Shown: positions 15,451 to 23,722 of the stretch, piece by piece
Layout: each line of letters begins with the position of its first letter
Position numbering within the stretch: the stretch's first letter is position 1
IMG/VR virus record: IMGVR_UViG_3300031857_000935
Span: 1 to 30,541 of that record
Origin: a virus
Length of the DNA: 30,541 nucleotides
Direction: 5' to 3' (one strand)
Program-made: the position numbers and the translations under genes
The notes under the pieces: model-generated
What the model was told of the DNA's origin: nothing
The model's database searches: none
Seen by the model: the letters and a program-made list of their open reading frames with translations, nothing else

Positions 15451-16659
15451 TTAGATACCTGCTTTGTTCATGGCTTTCAGCCTGATTTTCTCGCTCGGCG
15501 AAAGCTTGGCGAAGTCGGCAGCGGAAAGCGCGGCAGGTGCTTTTTTCTTGTCGTCGGGATCGCCCGCGATTTGGTTCTTAAGACTGATAAACTCGGTTTT
15601 CAGTCCTTCCAAAGCGGTCGCCTTCTGGGCGTCGCTTGCCTTCAGCGCTTTGATTTGGTTTTGTAGATCCAAAATTTCAGCATCTTTGGCTTGGAGCACT
15701 TTTTCCTTTTCCACCATTTTGGCGGTCAGGTCTTCGACGTCGATGGCTGGCTTTACTTCAGTAATTACGCCGTTAGCGTCCAGCACCACGGTCGTGCCGT
15801 CTTCCAGTACGTGTTCGCCTTCAGGCGCTAGCTGCTCGGTCGGCAGACCTTCTTCGGCTAGGTAGACCGTTTTACCTACCAGTTCGCCGTCTTCGGCCCC
15901 GGCGATAAAAATCGCTACTCCGTCCTTCGTTACGGCAGCCATGTTTTTGAGGCTGGAGTTAAAAAGGTTTTTTAGGCCTTTCAGCATTTTCTCGAAGGCG
16001 TTGAATTTTTCTTCGTGTTGCATTTGGTTTTCAATTAAAATTAATTTATCGGTTTGTTCTTTTTGGATTAGGTCGATCTGGTTCCGGCTAAAGGTTACGA
16101 CCTTGTTGCGAAGCGTTACGGCTTTGAAATCTTCCGCTAATTCGGTCGCTAGGCCAAGTGCCAGCGCCTTGTCCGCGCCTAGGTTCGTCTCGCTAGCCAT
16201 TAACGCTAGCAAAGCGGTTTCCTTGTCTTTGCCTGCCGCCTCGGTGTAAACTTGCAGGATACGCGCGTCGGTCTGTTCGAAAACTTCCTTAAGCGCTTCA
16301 AGCGTGTGAACGTTCAGCTTTTCGCCTGCTAGGTCCTGCGCGTCCACCCAAGCGTTGTGAATAATCATTTCGCTGGTAGGCGTTACGCGGCGCGTCTTTC
16401 CGGCCATGAAGATGACGGAGGCGATACTGTTCGCAGTTAGCGCCGTGGTCGTTACGTCTAGGCCTTTGAGCGCGTCGTAAATTTTAAAGCCTTCGTCCAC
16501 GCTCCCGCCTATCGACTTGATGACGACGTCGAAAGGCTCGCCGTCGGATCCGTCTATATAGGCTTGCAGGTCCTCAAAGCTAAAGGACTTTTCGCCGGGC
16601 GCCATTGCTGCCGCTTCGTTTTTTCTGGCTATTACGCCTTCGATAATTAGGCTCTTCAT
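15451..16659 (-). CDS. ClpP-like prohead protease fused to a scaffold-like domain
   Basis: 402 residues. Residues 1-180 are a ClpP/S49-type head maturation protease: IKSIGGSVDEGFKIYDAL (48-64), the nucleophile region TANSIASVIFMAG (S78 most likely) and MIIHNAW (H101). The acidic catalytic partner is not certain. After a linker and a small beta domain (about 245-305), residues about 311-365 form a coiled coil rich in Lys/Glu/Ala/Gln, as in scaffold proteins, ending in a basic, Ala-rich tail. One chain may thus supply both scaffold and protease. The ATG codon M213 (MQHEEKF) could start a separate scaffold. It begins a transcription unit behind the divergent plus-strand cassette. Confidence 0.85.
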   Translation of the reverse strand: MKSLIIEGVIARKNEAAAMAPGEKSFSFEDLQAYIDGSDGEPFDVVIKSIGGSVDEGFKIYDALKGLDVTTTALTANSIASVIFMAGKTRRVTPTSEMIIHNAWVDAQDLAGEKLNVHTLEALKEVFEQTDARILQVYTEAAGKDKETALLALMASETNLGADKALALGLATELAEDFKAVTLRNKVVTFSRNQIDLIQKEQTDKLILIENQMQHEEKFNAFEKMLKGLKNLFNSSLKNMAAVTKDGVAIFIAGAEDGELVGKTVYLAEEGLPTEQLAPEGEHVLEDGTTVVLDANGVITEVKPAIDVEDLTAKMVEKEKVLQAKDAEILDLQNQIKALKASDAQKATALEGLKTEFISLKNQIAGDPDDKKKAPAALSAADFAKLSPSEKIRLKAMNKAGI

Positions 16660-16729
16660 GATTTGGGTATCAAATTAATTTTATTTTGCAAAAAAGTTTT
16701 TTTAAATTCCCCAAAAAATAAACGCCCGC

Positions 16730-16870
16730 GTGTCTGATAAGGATCTTGATCAAATTAAAGTACACCTGCCGAAGGACTTAAAAAACAAGTTCGCCGCAAA
16801 GGTACGAAAGGAATCCAAGACCCAAACAGGCGTTATAAAATCGCTTATCCATAATTACCTAAATACCTAA
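16730..16870 (+). CDS. Ribbon-helix-helix (CopG/Arc-like) regulator
   Basis: GTG at 16730, TAA at 16868-16870, 46 residues. QIKVHLPKDLKNKFAAKVRK has the pattern of a ribbon-helix-helix domain: strand QIKVHLP, helix KDLKNKFAAKVRKES, turn, and second helix TQTGVIKSLIHNYL. Such dimers bind operator DNA in the major groove. It is divergent from the protease gene across 70 bases of AT-rich sequence, where it could control both directions. It is the first of three plus-strand genes; the next ATG follows 11 bases later. GTG is the only common start codon between the upstream in-frame stop and the conserved strand. A confident domain call for so small a protein. Confidence 0.75.
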   Translation: MSDKDLDQIKVHLPKDLKNKFAAKVRKESKTQTGVIKSLIHNYLNT

Positions 16871-16881
16871 CCCTTCTTAAA

Positions 16882-17025
16882 ATGAAAATCTATATTAACC
16901 GCTTTATAAGCACCGTCGCCGTGTTTATTGCTATCCTTGTCATGTTGGTTCTTTACCCGCTTATTGCTCCTTACTACATCATAACCGGCGTAGACCTGAC
17001 CGCTAAAATCCTACCTAAAATATAA
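16882..17025 (+). CDS. 47-residue single-helix membrane protein
   Basis: ATG at 16882, TAA at 17023-17025. After a short basic start (MKIYINRFIS) comes a long hydrophobic stretch (TVAVFIAILVMLVLYPLIAP, about 11-30), then YYIITGVDLTAKILPKI. One membrane-spanning helix, with the N-terminus inside by the positive-inside rule. It sits 11 bases after the regulator gene and abuts the next start (TAA directly followed by ATG), so the three are probably one message. Small membrane proteins in phage morons often act in superinfection exclusion or as toxins or holins; which applies here cannot be read from the sequence. Confidence 0.6.
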   Translation: MKIYINRFISTVAVFIAILVMLVLYPLIAPYYIITGVDLTAKILPKI

Positions 17026-17130
17026 ATGTACGTAATCACGATACTGCTAATTCTCACGCTAGGCGGAGAGGCAAAGAAAAACTCAGTCGAAAAAGAAGGC
17101 ACGCGAATAGACCACGCCGTAATTGCCTGA
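17026..17130 (+). CDS. 34-residue peptide with hydrophobic N-terminus
   Basis: The ATG at 17026 immediately follows the stop of the membrane protein gene; TGA at 17128-17130. MYVITILLILTLGG is a short hydrophobic segment and is followed by a charged part (EAKKNSVEKEGTRIDHAVIA). It could be a signal-anchor peptide; it has no lipobox Cys, so a lipoprotein or o-spanin is unlikely. The evidence that it is translated is the exact junction with the upstream gene and the shared strand. Length alone would not support it. Confidence 0.4.
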   Translation: MYVITILLILTLGGEAKKNSVEKEGTRIDHAVIA

Positions 17131-17210
17131 CAAAAAAGAAGCTGCTTAAAACTAAAACCACGCGGTCGTGGTTTATGCTGCGCTTTGTTTCCGTCGGTTC
17201 GACTCCGTAC
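17131..17210 (+). other. 80-base non-coding stretch with a CCACG hairpin
   Basis: Between the last plus-strand gene and the bidirectional terminator. AAACCACG (17155-17162) pairs with CGTGGTTT (17167-17174) around CGGT; read on the minus strand it is followed by TTTTAGTTTTAA and could be a second terminator for the tape measure unit. Further on, 17194-17204 reads GGTTCGACTCC, like a tRNA T-arm, but no cloverleaf can be built around it. Confidence 0.4.
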
Positions 17211-17242
17211 AAAAAGCCCGCCTAAATAGCGGGCTTTCTTTT
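17211..17242. terminator. Bidirectional terminator between tape measure and plus-strand cassette
   Basis: AAAGCCCGC (17213-17221) and GCGGGCTTT (17229-17237) pair perfectly around a 7-base loop, with CTTTTTT after it on plus and TTTTT after it on minus. It ends at the tape measure stop codon and would serve both convergent units. Confidence 0.88.
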
Positions 17243-19627
17243 TTACCTCAAATCCGCCTGAACTCTTACCAGCTTGGCTTCGCCCTGCACGCGTTCGATG
17301 TCGCTTACCTTGGTAACGATTGTTAGCTGGCTTATCGCGCTTTCGAAGCTTTCCCGGCTTTCGGTAAGCGCCCGACGGTCTAACGTTGGTGCGGATCCGC
17401 GCGCGACCGCTCCGCCGTCAGCCAGAAACGACCGACCGCCGGAAAACCAAGACTTGCCGCCGTGTAGCTGGTTAAATCCGCTTAACGCCTTCAAGGCACT
17501 AAAGGCGGTTTTCTTCATCACGAAAAGCCCTTCCCCGCCTTCCACGTTCGCGACCGTCTGACCGCCTACGGCCACGTCTACGCCCCCGCCGCCGTGCGAC
17601 GGTCCCGTTATGCCTATACCGCCGCCTTCGGCGAATTTCGGCGCGCTAGACCCTTTAATTTTTGCCACGTTCGCTAGACCCGCCGCGACGTTAGCCGCTG
17701 CGATTATCTGACCGAACGGCGGCGGTATTGTTGCCAGCGCAAGGTTAGCGCTTCGGTAAGTATCCAAAAGCGCTTGGAAGGCTGCCGCTATTTTACCCGC
17801 GGCGCTTTGTTCTCCGAATACCGCTTTAGCCGCGTTCAGTACGGCGTTCTCTGCTTGGATTTGGTAGCCCGCCGTTTGTTCGGCCAGCTTTTTCTTTTCT
17901 TCGGATGCCTTCGTGGCGGCCTGTATATCGGCCTGCCGCGCGGCCACGCTGGCGCTTATCGCTTCGTCTTGTACGGATCTGATATCCGCCTGGAGTTCCT
18001 GCTCAATAGCTAGGCGCGTTTCGGCGTCTATTTGTGCGTTCGTGCGTGTCGCTTCCAGCTGACTGTCTAGCGCGGCTATCCGCGTTTCGCGTGCCAGCGC
18101 TTCCACTTGGTCCAGTTGCGTTTGGTATTCTTCCAAGTTTATAAGCCCGTCAGCGAATTGCTGGCGGACCGCGTTAAGCGAATCGCGGACGGCTAAATCC
18201 GTTTCGACCTGCCGCGCTTCTAGCGCCGTTTTGTATTCGTCGTTTAGCTTGACTTGTAAATCCTGCGCTGCCTTGAGCGCTTCCGCGTCTGCCTTTTCGC
18301 GGTCTGCTTTTGCTTGGTCCGCGATGGCTTTCGCCTGATCCGCGGAGGCCTTGCTTAACTCGTTGCGTTTGTTCTGGAGTTCTATTTGCTTTTCGCCGCT
18401 TTCCTGCTGGAGGTTAGCCAGTTCGATTTCGGCTTCGATTACCTTGTTACGGTCCGCGTCGGTCGCTTGGCTTAGCGCCGTTTGGGCTTTTAGAATCCGA
18501 ATGCGCTCCTGTTGCAAACCTATTGTTTTTGCAATTAATCCGCTTTCGATTTGTTCGGCTTTCTGCGCGGCTGCTAGTCGTTCGCTTTGGCTTTTGGTTA
18601 CGTCTTCGGCTATCTTCTTGAGTTCGGTTATTTGCTGGCGGCTCTGCGCTCTTTGGAGTTCAAGCGCCTTTTCCTGCCTTACCACGTTCTGGAGTTGCTT
18701 AGTCAGTTCGGCGGCGTCCCCTGCGGCCTTGGCGGCGTTCGCGCCTAGTTGCAGGACGTTGATTCCGTCGATCTCGCTAACGGCGTCTTTCACTTCAGTA
18801 AAGCCTTTCGTCACCCGGTCGTAATCCAGCGTAAAGATCCCCGCCAAAATTTCGCCCAACCCTTTAAAAGTTGGTATGATTGAATCAAAGACCTGTTTCC
18901 CTAGGCGGCTAAATTCGTCAAAGACGACGGCTATAAAAGTCCCGACGGCCTCGGTAGCCTGCGCCACTTTGTCCATGCCTTCCTGCGTGCGGGTTAGGTA
19001 GCTTATCAAAGCGCCAAGCAATACCACAAAAGCCCCGACGCCGGAGGCCAGCAGCGCCTTGCTAAATGACTGCGTGGCTACGGTCCCGCCTTGCGTCGCA
19101 GCGGTCGCTATGTTCTGCGCAGTCGCAAAGGCTTGCTGCGCTTTGGTAAATAGCCCCGTGCCGTCTATGGCTTCCAGAATTGATTCGGTATAGTTACCGA
19201 CGTTTCGACTGGTTACTCCGATTTCATCTTCGAGGTCTTTTAACGTGTTGGTTTGCTTAAGCAGTTCTTTTTGAAGCGCGCCGCCTACTGCAGCATTGTT
19301 TCGCTGCTCTTCAGAAAGGTTGATGTATTCTTCCTTAAGCCTTGAGACGTTCGCCCGCAGTTCTTTGATTGATCCGCCTACGCCTTTCTGTAGTTTGGCG
19401 TTTGCGTCAAGCACGCGTTGGTTATCGCGGATAGCTGCAGTATTCTCCCGCAGCGCCGTTTCGTTCCGTACGTACTCCGCCGTGTTCTTTTTACCCTCGT
19501 CGGCCAGCGCTTTTTGCGCTTCTCTCAACTTGTCGATTTCTTGACGCGCTGCAATGATCGCCGCTTCGCTTCGGGCTATCTGGTTTTCGTCGATCCCGAC
19601 TTTTAACAAAATACTTTCTTCGGCCAT
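17243..19627 (-). CDS. Tail tape measure protein
   Basis: 794 residues, the longest ORF. Residues about 15-135 are a coiled coil (QIARSEAAIIAARQEIDKLREAQKAL). Hydrophobic stretches at about 191-211 and 226-267 (GVGAFVVLLGALISYL) are followed by very long Gln/Glu/Lys/Ala helices (about 310-590). The C-terminus is Gly-rich (FAEGGGIGITGPSHGGGGVDVAVGG, then FSGGRSFLADGGAVARG). This is the standard tape measure layout. By the usual 1.5 angstrom per residue it predicts a tail near 120 nm, so a long-tailed siphovirus or myovirus; no sheath gene is seen, which favours a siphovirus. It starts 3 bases after the 47-residue gene. Confidence 0.9.
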   Translation of the reverse strand: MAEESILLKVGIDENQIARSEAAIIAARQEIDKLREAQKALADEGKKNTAEYVRNETALRENTAAIRDNQRVLDANAKLQKGVGGSIKELRANVSRLKEEYINLSEEQRNNAAVGGALQKELLKQTNTLKDLEDEIGVTSRNVGNYTESILEAIDGTGLFTKAQQAFATAQNIATAATQGGTVATQSFSKALLASGVGAFVVLLGALISYLTRTQEGMDKVAQATEAVGTFIAVVFDEFSRLGKQVFDSIIPTFKGLGEILAGIFTLDYDRVTKGFTEVKDAVSEIDGINVLQLGANAAKAAGDAAELTKQLQNVVRQEKALELQRAQSRQQITELKKIAEDVTKSQSERLAAAQKAEQIESGLIAKTIGLQQERIRILKAQTALSQATDADRNKVIEAEIELANLQQESGEKQIELQNKRNELSKASADQAKAIADQAKADREKADAEALKAAQDLQVKLNDEYKTALEARQVETDLAVRDSLNAVRQQFADGLINLEEYQTQLDQVEALARETRIAALDSQLEATRTNAQIDAETRLAIEQELQADIRSVQDEAISASVAARQADIQAATKASEEKKKLAEQTAGYQIQAENAVLNAAKAVFGEQSAAGKIAAAFQALLDTYRSANLALATIPPPFGQIIAAANVAAGLANVAKIKGSSAPKFAEGGGIGITGPSHGGGGVDVAVGGQTVANVEGGEGLFVMKKTAFSALKALSGFNQLHGGKSWFSGGRSFLADGGAVARGSAPTLDRRALTESRESFESAISQLTIVTKVSDIERVQGEAKLVRVQADLR

Positions 19628-19630
19628 AGC

Positions 19631-19774
19631 TTACGCGGTCTTTTCTAGTTCGTTAATTCTTGCTTTTAGGGCGTCCGCCTCTTCGCGGTAGATCTTGCAG
19701 CCGCAGTTTGCGTAATTTTGCAAAGCCGTTTCTAGTTTTGCTTTGAGTTCTTCTAGCGTAAAGTCTTTTTTCAT
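19631..19774 (-). CDS. 47-residue coiled-coil protein upstream of the tape measure
   Basis: ATG at 19774, TAA at 19631-19633. MKKDFTLEELKAKLETALQN, then YANCGCKIYREEADALKARI, then NELEKTA: two helices with heptad-spaced Leu residues separated by a CGC motif. The ATG overlaps the upstream stop as ATGA, and the tape measure ATG follows 3 bases after its own stop, so it is locked between two certain genes on the same message. Possible roles are a tape measure chaperone or a small tail-tip part; nothing decides between them. Confidence 0.7.
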   Translation of the reverse strand: MKKDFTLEELKAKLETALQNYANCGCKIYREEADALKARINELEKTA

Positions 19775-21816
19775 ATTCCTAATTTTACGAGGCGGACAAA
19801 GCAGCTTTCCCGCCGGTTTACTTTGAATTGCCGGACCTGCTCAATGTAGAAAAAATCCCCGAACTTTTCCACGTAGACAGGCCGCGTAAAGTCTAGCCGC
19901 TGAACGTCGGGCAGGTCAAGTAAGAAAAGCGCTTCGACTACTTTCGTATTGTCCAGAACGCCGCCCAGGATTCGGTAATTATCGCGGAGCGCTCGGTCGA
20001 AGGATAGCGCCCCGGCGTTCACCTCATAGTTGATTTCGTTCGCGTCTACGATAATGTCCAGGGACGCTTCCGTAGGCGTTAAGATCGCCACGCGCGGCGC
20101 GAACTCTTCCAGCTTCAGGTCTTCGTTCAGGTTATACGCGAAGCCGTCAAACGTATACTTATCGCCTGTAAATACCTTGCCCATTGTCCGCGAATTTTGG
20201 AGCGTAGGCAGTACGGGAACGGGCGCAAACTTGGAAGCGAAAATAACCTTTTCGGCTTCCAGATTTTGGTTAGCCACCGTAACGATCCCGCGGCCTTCGT
20301 CGGGCTGGAGAAACGCGTCCTTGTCGTCACCGGCAAAGTCGTAGAAATTCCGCTGCGCGAAGCCTTCCAGCTGGTAGTTTACCGCCGGATCTTCCGACAG
20401 ATCGATTTTGTTCGACCAGTCCAGCGCCTGGGCTTTTTTGGTTATGATGCTATCCAGCTTTGCGGTGTTTACGCGCTTGGACGTTTCGTCAACTTGGATA
20501 ATAACGCCCTCTAAATTTACGACGGTTAGCAGCAAGTCGCCCACCGTAGGCGCCGCGGGCAAAACGTTTGCGGCGCGTACGTTTATCGGAATATTCGGAC
20601 CGCTTACCCGCGTGCCGTTCTTCGGCACTTGGTTAATTTTAAATTCCAGATTTTCGAAGCGTAGGTACTTAAGCCCCCAGCCAGGTCGGTTGCTTCTTAC
20701 CCGCCAGCCAAAGCGTAACGTGGTAAGGTCCGCCGTGCCGTTTATCAAAGCATCGAAGGCGGTAACGTCGGTACGCCTTGACGGATAGACGAAATTTAGA
20801 TCGCGTTCCAGCGTTCCGCTTTCCGGCGCTCGGTAAATATTGAAAGGCCCAAAGAAACGATCTTCGAAAATTACGGGCGTAGGGCTTACGGTAAGTAATA
20901 GCGTTCCGGCGGCGTTGTAGATTAGCAGGTCGACGTATACCTCCGCGTTCGTGTAACGGCGCGGCAGGTTGGTTATTACCTTGCCAGCTATCGAAATTTC
21001 GAAACGTACTTCGTCCTGGTCTGCGACGTTTGGCTGGTAAGTAAATTGCCCAGCGCTTACGTTCGCGTTGTATAGGTTCGACGTGTCCTTTACTTCGTCG
21101 GGGAAACTGATCTTTTCGACCGTATCGCCTGTCAGCTGGTTATAATCAATTGTAAAGCGGTACTGCGCTAGGCTATCCAATAGATCCGCCACGGCTCCGC
21201 GGCATAGTACGGCTAGGCTCCGATAAGTTAGCGTATTAAGCAGGTCGCCTTCCAGCGTGTAGCCTAAACTACTTACCGCCTTTTCGATTATCGTTTTTGC
21301 CCAAAAGCTAGGCTGGAAAAATCGGAAGCTATACGATGCCGCCCCAGGCGCGGCGTACTCCAAAAAGCCGTAATCAATATTCGGATAGACAAAGCCCTCC
21401 GCCGTTTCGCGGCGTGCTACTACGTTCGGACCGGTGTAAAGGTGGTCGTATTCGACCAGATCAACTTCGGTCAGCTTGACCGACGCGATGGCTTTAAAAA
21501 AGTCCGTGTTTCCCGCGCTTACGAAAAGTCGGTAATCTTCTTTGGTCTCCAGAATTACGGCGCTGCCTTCCACGACTAAAATGCCGTCGATGTAAATTAG
21601 GCAGGTGTTTTTTTGGTAAGGTATCGCGGTAAGGCTGGTAACGATTTCGCAGTTATCGAATAACGCTTTATTCGCGTTCGTACGCGCTAGGCTGAAGACG
21701 TTCGAATAAGATCCGCGACGGCTGCCTAGCTGGTCAAACGTTAACGCCTGCAAGGTTAGCGCTATCTGGGCATCCTGCGTATCGACTAACTGGCCGTTGA
21801 TGTATATTTCCGTCAT
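19771..21816 (-). CDS. Large tail/baseplate protein
   Basis: 681 residues, beta-rich. It begins MTEIYINGQLVDTQDAQIAL; residues about 30-55 (DQLGSRRGSYSNVFSLARTNANKALF) match a motif common at the start of tail-tip proteins in Bacteroidota phages ('R..SYS..F.L..T..N...F'). The rest contains repeated strand-rich blocks and ends FGDFFYIEQVRQFKVNRRESCFVRLVKLGI. It is coupled at both ends to neighbours (4-base overlaps). Its place next to the tape measure suggests a distal tail or baseplate hub component. No lytic motif is visible. Exact role uncertain. Confidence 0.6.
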   Translation of the reverse strand: MTEIYINGQLVDTQDAQIALTLQALTFDQLGSRRGSYSNVFSLARTNANKALFDNCEIVTSLTAIPYQKNTCLIYIDGILVVEGSAVILETKEDYRLFVSAGNTDFFKAIASVKLTEVDLVEYDHLYTGPNVVARRETAEGFVYPNIDYGFLEYAAPGAASYSFRFFQPSFWAKTIIEKAVSSLGYTLEGDLLNTLTYRSLAVLCRGAVADLLDSLAQYRFTIDYNQLTGDTVEKISFPDEVKDTSNLYNANVSAGQFTYQPNVADQDEVRFEISIAGKVITNLPRRYTNAEVYVDLLIYNAAGTLLLTVSPTPVIFEDRFFGPFNIYRAPESGTLERDLNFVYPSRRTDVTAFDALINGTADLTTLRFGWRVRSNRPGWGLKYLRFENLEFKINQVPKNGTRVSGPNIPINVRAANVLPAAPTVGDLLLTVVNLEGVIIQVDETSKRVNTAKLDSIITKKAQALDWSNKIDLSEDPAVNYQLEGFAQRNFYDFAGDDKDAFLQPDEGRGIVTVANQNLEAEKVIFASKFAPVPVLPTLQNSRTMGKVFTGDKYTFDGFAYNLNEDLKLEEFAPRVAILTPTEASLDIIVDANEINYEVNAGALSFDRALRDNYRILGGVLDNTKVVEALFLLDLPDVQRLDFTRPVYVEKFGDFFYIEQVRQFKVNRRESCFVRLVKLGI

Positions 21817-23270
21817 TGCGTCTGGATAGTTACCTGCCGCGCCTTTCTGAATCGGAAAGCGAAGCGCGTCTCTGATTGGTTAAATCGATTCCCGTACGTC
21901 GAAAAGCCTGCCCGGTCGATGACTATCGGAATATCGAAGGCCGCCGTTTCGGTATTGTAAAGAAACGCCTGGATGGAAGACCGCAGGCTGGTTAATAGGT
22001 TCAATTGGTTTTTAGACATAACGCCGCCCCGCACGTCTACGAAGTCGTACACGTCCCGAAATTCGACGCGCTTAAGCGTCTGCGTTCCGTCGACCACCGT
22101 ATTATCCGCGCCGAACTCGCGCCCGTTCATATACCGACATTCCACCGCCATAGACGAAAAGCCGCCGCGCTGGTTCAGCCAAGCGAAGTTTAAAACGTCC
22201 GCCGCGCATACGTCGATTATCTCGCTCACAGGCGTAACGCATACGTTAAGCGTGAAAAGAGTACCCGACTTGCTGAACGTGTAGCTGAAGCAGCCTGTCA
22301 CGCTATTAAGCTGCCCGCCTGTCAGGTAGTCCAGCGGGTTGTAATCAGCGGATAGGTAGTCTGCCACTCCGCCCGTACACGGGTTAATAATTAGCTGGAT
22401 GTTATTGCCCACGGCGGTCGCTTGGATCCAAGACGGCAGGGCTGGCGCTACGGTAAATCCCGAAGTCGCCGCCGCGCCTAGCCAAGTAATAACTTTCGGC
22501 TCGCAGCTTAGCAGGCGCAGGCTCACCACGGCGCCCGACGTTGTGGAGGCGGGCGCTTCGGGATTGCTTACGAAATTGTGTATGATGCCTTTAGTCAGCG
22601 CCAAACTGTAAAGTGTCGGCTGGTTTCCGATAAACAGAATAGGCCTTTCGCCTACCGCTTCAAGTCCTGTTTGCTGCTGCGATGTAAGCGGCGCCAAACC
22701 GTAGTAAGCCGTAAGCGCTCCGTCGTCGTTTGGTATCGCCGTAGCCGTCTTTAGCCTGACCGTGTACCGGATCGAAATAGGCACGTTTGCGCCTGTCACC
22801 GGCGGCGTAACGGTAAAGCGCGTACGAAGGAAACCCGCGACGTCAAAGCGGTAAACGCCCAGCGCGTTTGCGCTTATTCGTAATTCGTCGGTTACCTGCC
22901 ACGGCTTAATAACTGCTTCCGGTCCCGCGCTATATCCCGCGATAAGCTGGAAGTCCTGCGCACCTTCCGGTATGAATTGATTTGATCCGGTCGCCGTACT
23001 GGATCCGATGTAAGGCGTATTGAGTTCCAAGCGGAGCGCCACGCCCGGCGTTATGTCGATGACGCGGTAAACGCCTAGGTAAGCGCCGTTCGTTATGCGG
23101 ATGCTATCTCCGATTTCGATGAAGTCCGCAAAGCTTGACGGAACGTCGATAGCCGCCACGCCTGCCACGTCCACGAAATTACACGACGCAAACTGCCAAA
23201 CGTACTCGAAGATTAAAGGACTAAATACGTCTTCGCCGTTATCTGGGCTGGTTATTAGGCTTATGCTCAT
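21813..23270 (-). CDS. Structural tail protein of unknown role
   Basis: 485 residues, beta-rich with many Tyr/Phe/Val strands. It begins MSISLITSPDNGEDVFSPLIFEYVW; the segment ADFIEIGDSIRITNGAYLGVYRVIDI resembles a small barrel used in tail and baseplate proteins. Cys residues are frequent for a phage protein (FASCNFVD, SCEPKVI, NPCTGG, TGCFSYTF, NVCVTP, DVCAAD). It is coupled to the gp10-like gene upstream and to the 681-residue gene downstream by ATGA overlaps. Position in the tail block suggests a tail-tip component. I do not recognise a named family. Confidence 0.6.
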   Translation of the reverse strand: MSISLITSPDNGEDVFSPLIFEYVWQFASCNFVDVAGVAAIDVPSSFADFIEIGDSIRITNGAYLGVYRVIDITPGVALRLELNTPYIGSSTATGSNQFIPEGAQDFQLIAGYSAGPEAVIKPWQVTDELRISANALGVYRFDVAGFLRTRFTVTPPVTGANVPISIRYTVRLKTATAIPNDDGALTAYYGLAPLTSQQQTGLEAVGERPILFIGNQPTLYSLALTKGIIHNFVSNPEAPASTTSGAVVSLRLLSCEPKVITWLGAAATSGFTVAPALPSWIQATAVGNNIQLIINPCTGGVADYLSADYNPLDYLTGGQLNSVTGCFSYTFSKSGTLFTLNVCVTPVSEIIDVCAADVLNFAWLNQRGGFSSMAVECRYMNGREFGADNTVVDGTQTLKRVEFRDVYDFVDVRGGVMSKNQLNLLTSLRSSIQAFLYNTETAAFDIPIVIDRAGFSTYGNRFNQSETRFAFRFRKARQVTIQTQ

Positions 23271-23722
23271 GGCTCGGCGCTTTTCTTGATAAATTCATTT
23301 ATGACGTAATCGCGGAAAGAATCGCTTAAGTTGTCGATAAGCTTTTCCTTGATCACCTGCTCGTTAATGCTATCCGATATAACGCCGGAGTTACCGCCCT
23401 GGCGATAAAGCAAGCTGCCCTCTTCGCCTATCTTACGGGCGATTAGGAAAGCCAAGCTGCGCGGGCTTATGTCGGAAGTGATCGGTTTTTGTCTTACCCA
23501 TTGTTCGATCACGTCGATAGGCGGACGTTTGCCCGGCTTTCGGCCCGTTTCCAAAACCGTAAAATATTTCTTACTAGAAAAGATCGTAAGGCCTTGCGCG
23601 TCGATCCGATAGCCCAGACTGGCCGCGCTTTCGCCGGTCACGTTTGGGATTTTGGACTTGATGTCCTTAATGACTTCTTCGGCGAAGTTCTTTAAAATCG
23701 CCTGCGTTAAGCCGGTCAGCAC
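23267..23722 (-). CDS. HK97 gp10-like head-tail joining / tail completion protein
   Basis: 151 residues. The features of the HK97-gp10 family are present: an N-terminal helix (LTQAILKNFAEEVIKDIKSKIPNVTGESAASL), a strand YFTVLETGRKPGKRPPIDVIEQWV (about 51-74), and the helix SLAFLIARKIGEEG followed by a final amphipathic helix. This family sits at the joint between connector and tail tube. The start is GTG at 23722, 7 bases inside the end of the tail terminator gene. Confidence 0.75.
   Translation of the reverse strand: MLTGLTQAILKNFAEEVIKDIKSKIPNVTGESAASLGYRIDAQGLTIFSSKKYFTVLETGRKPGKRPPIDVIEQWVRQKPITSDISPRSLAFLIARKIGEEGSLLYRQGGNSGVISDSINEQVIKEKLIDNLSDSFRDYVINEFIKKSAEP

Noticed and set aside
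16660-16729. Promoters for the divergent protease and RHH genes
   Set aside because: Both strands carry TTTG-like words, but the spacing is 15 bases and the -7 boxes each lack the conserved second base, so I do not list them although a promoter is expected here.
17185-17207. tRNA T-arm-like sequence GGTTCGACTCC
   Set aside because: The stem would have only three pairs, and no D arm, anticodon arm or acceptor stem can be folded around it, so it is not a tRNA. It could be a remnant att core, but no integrase is visible.
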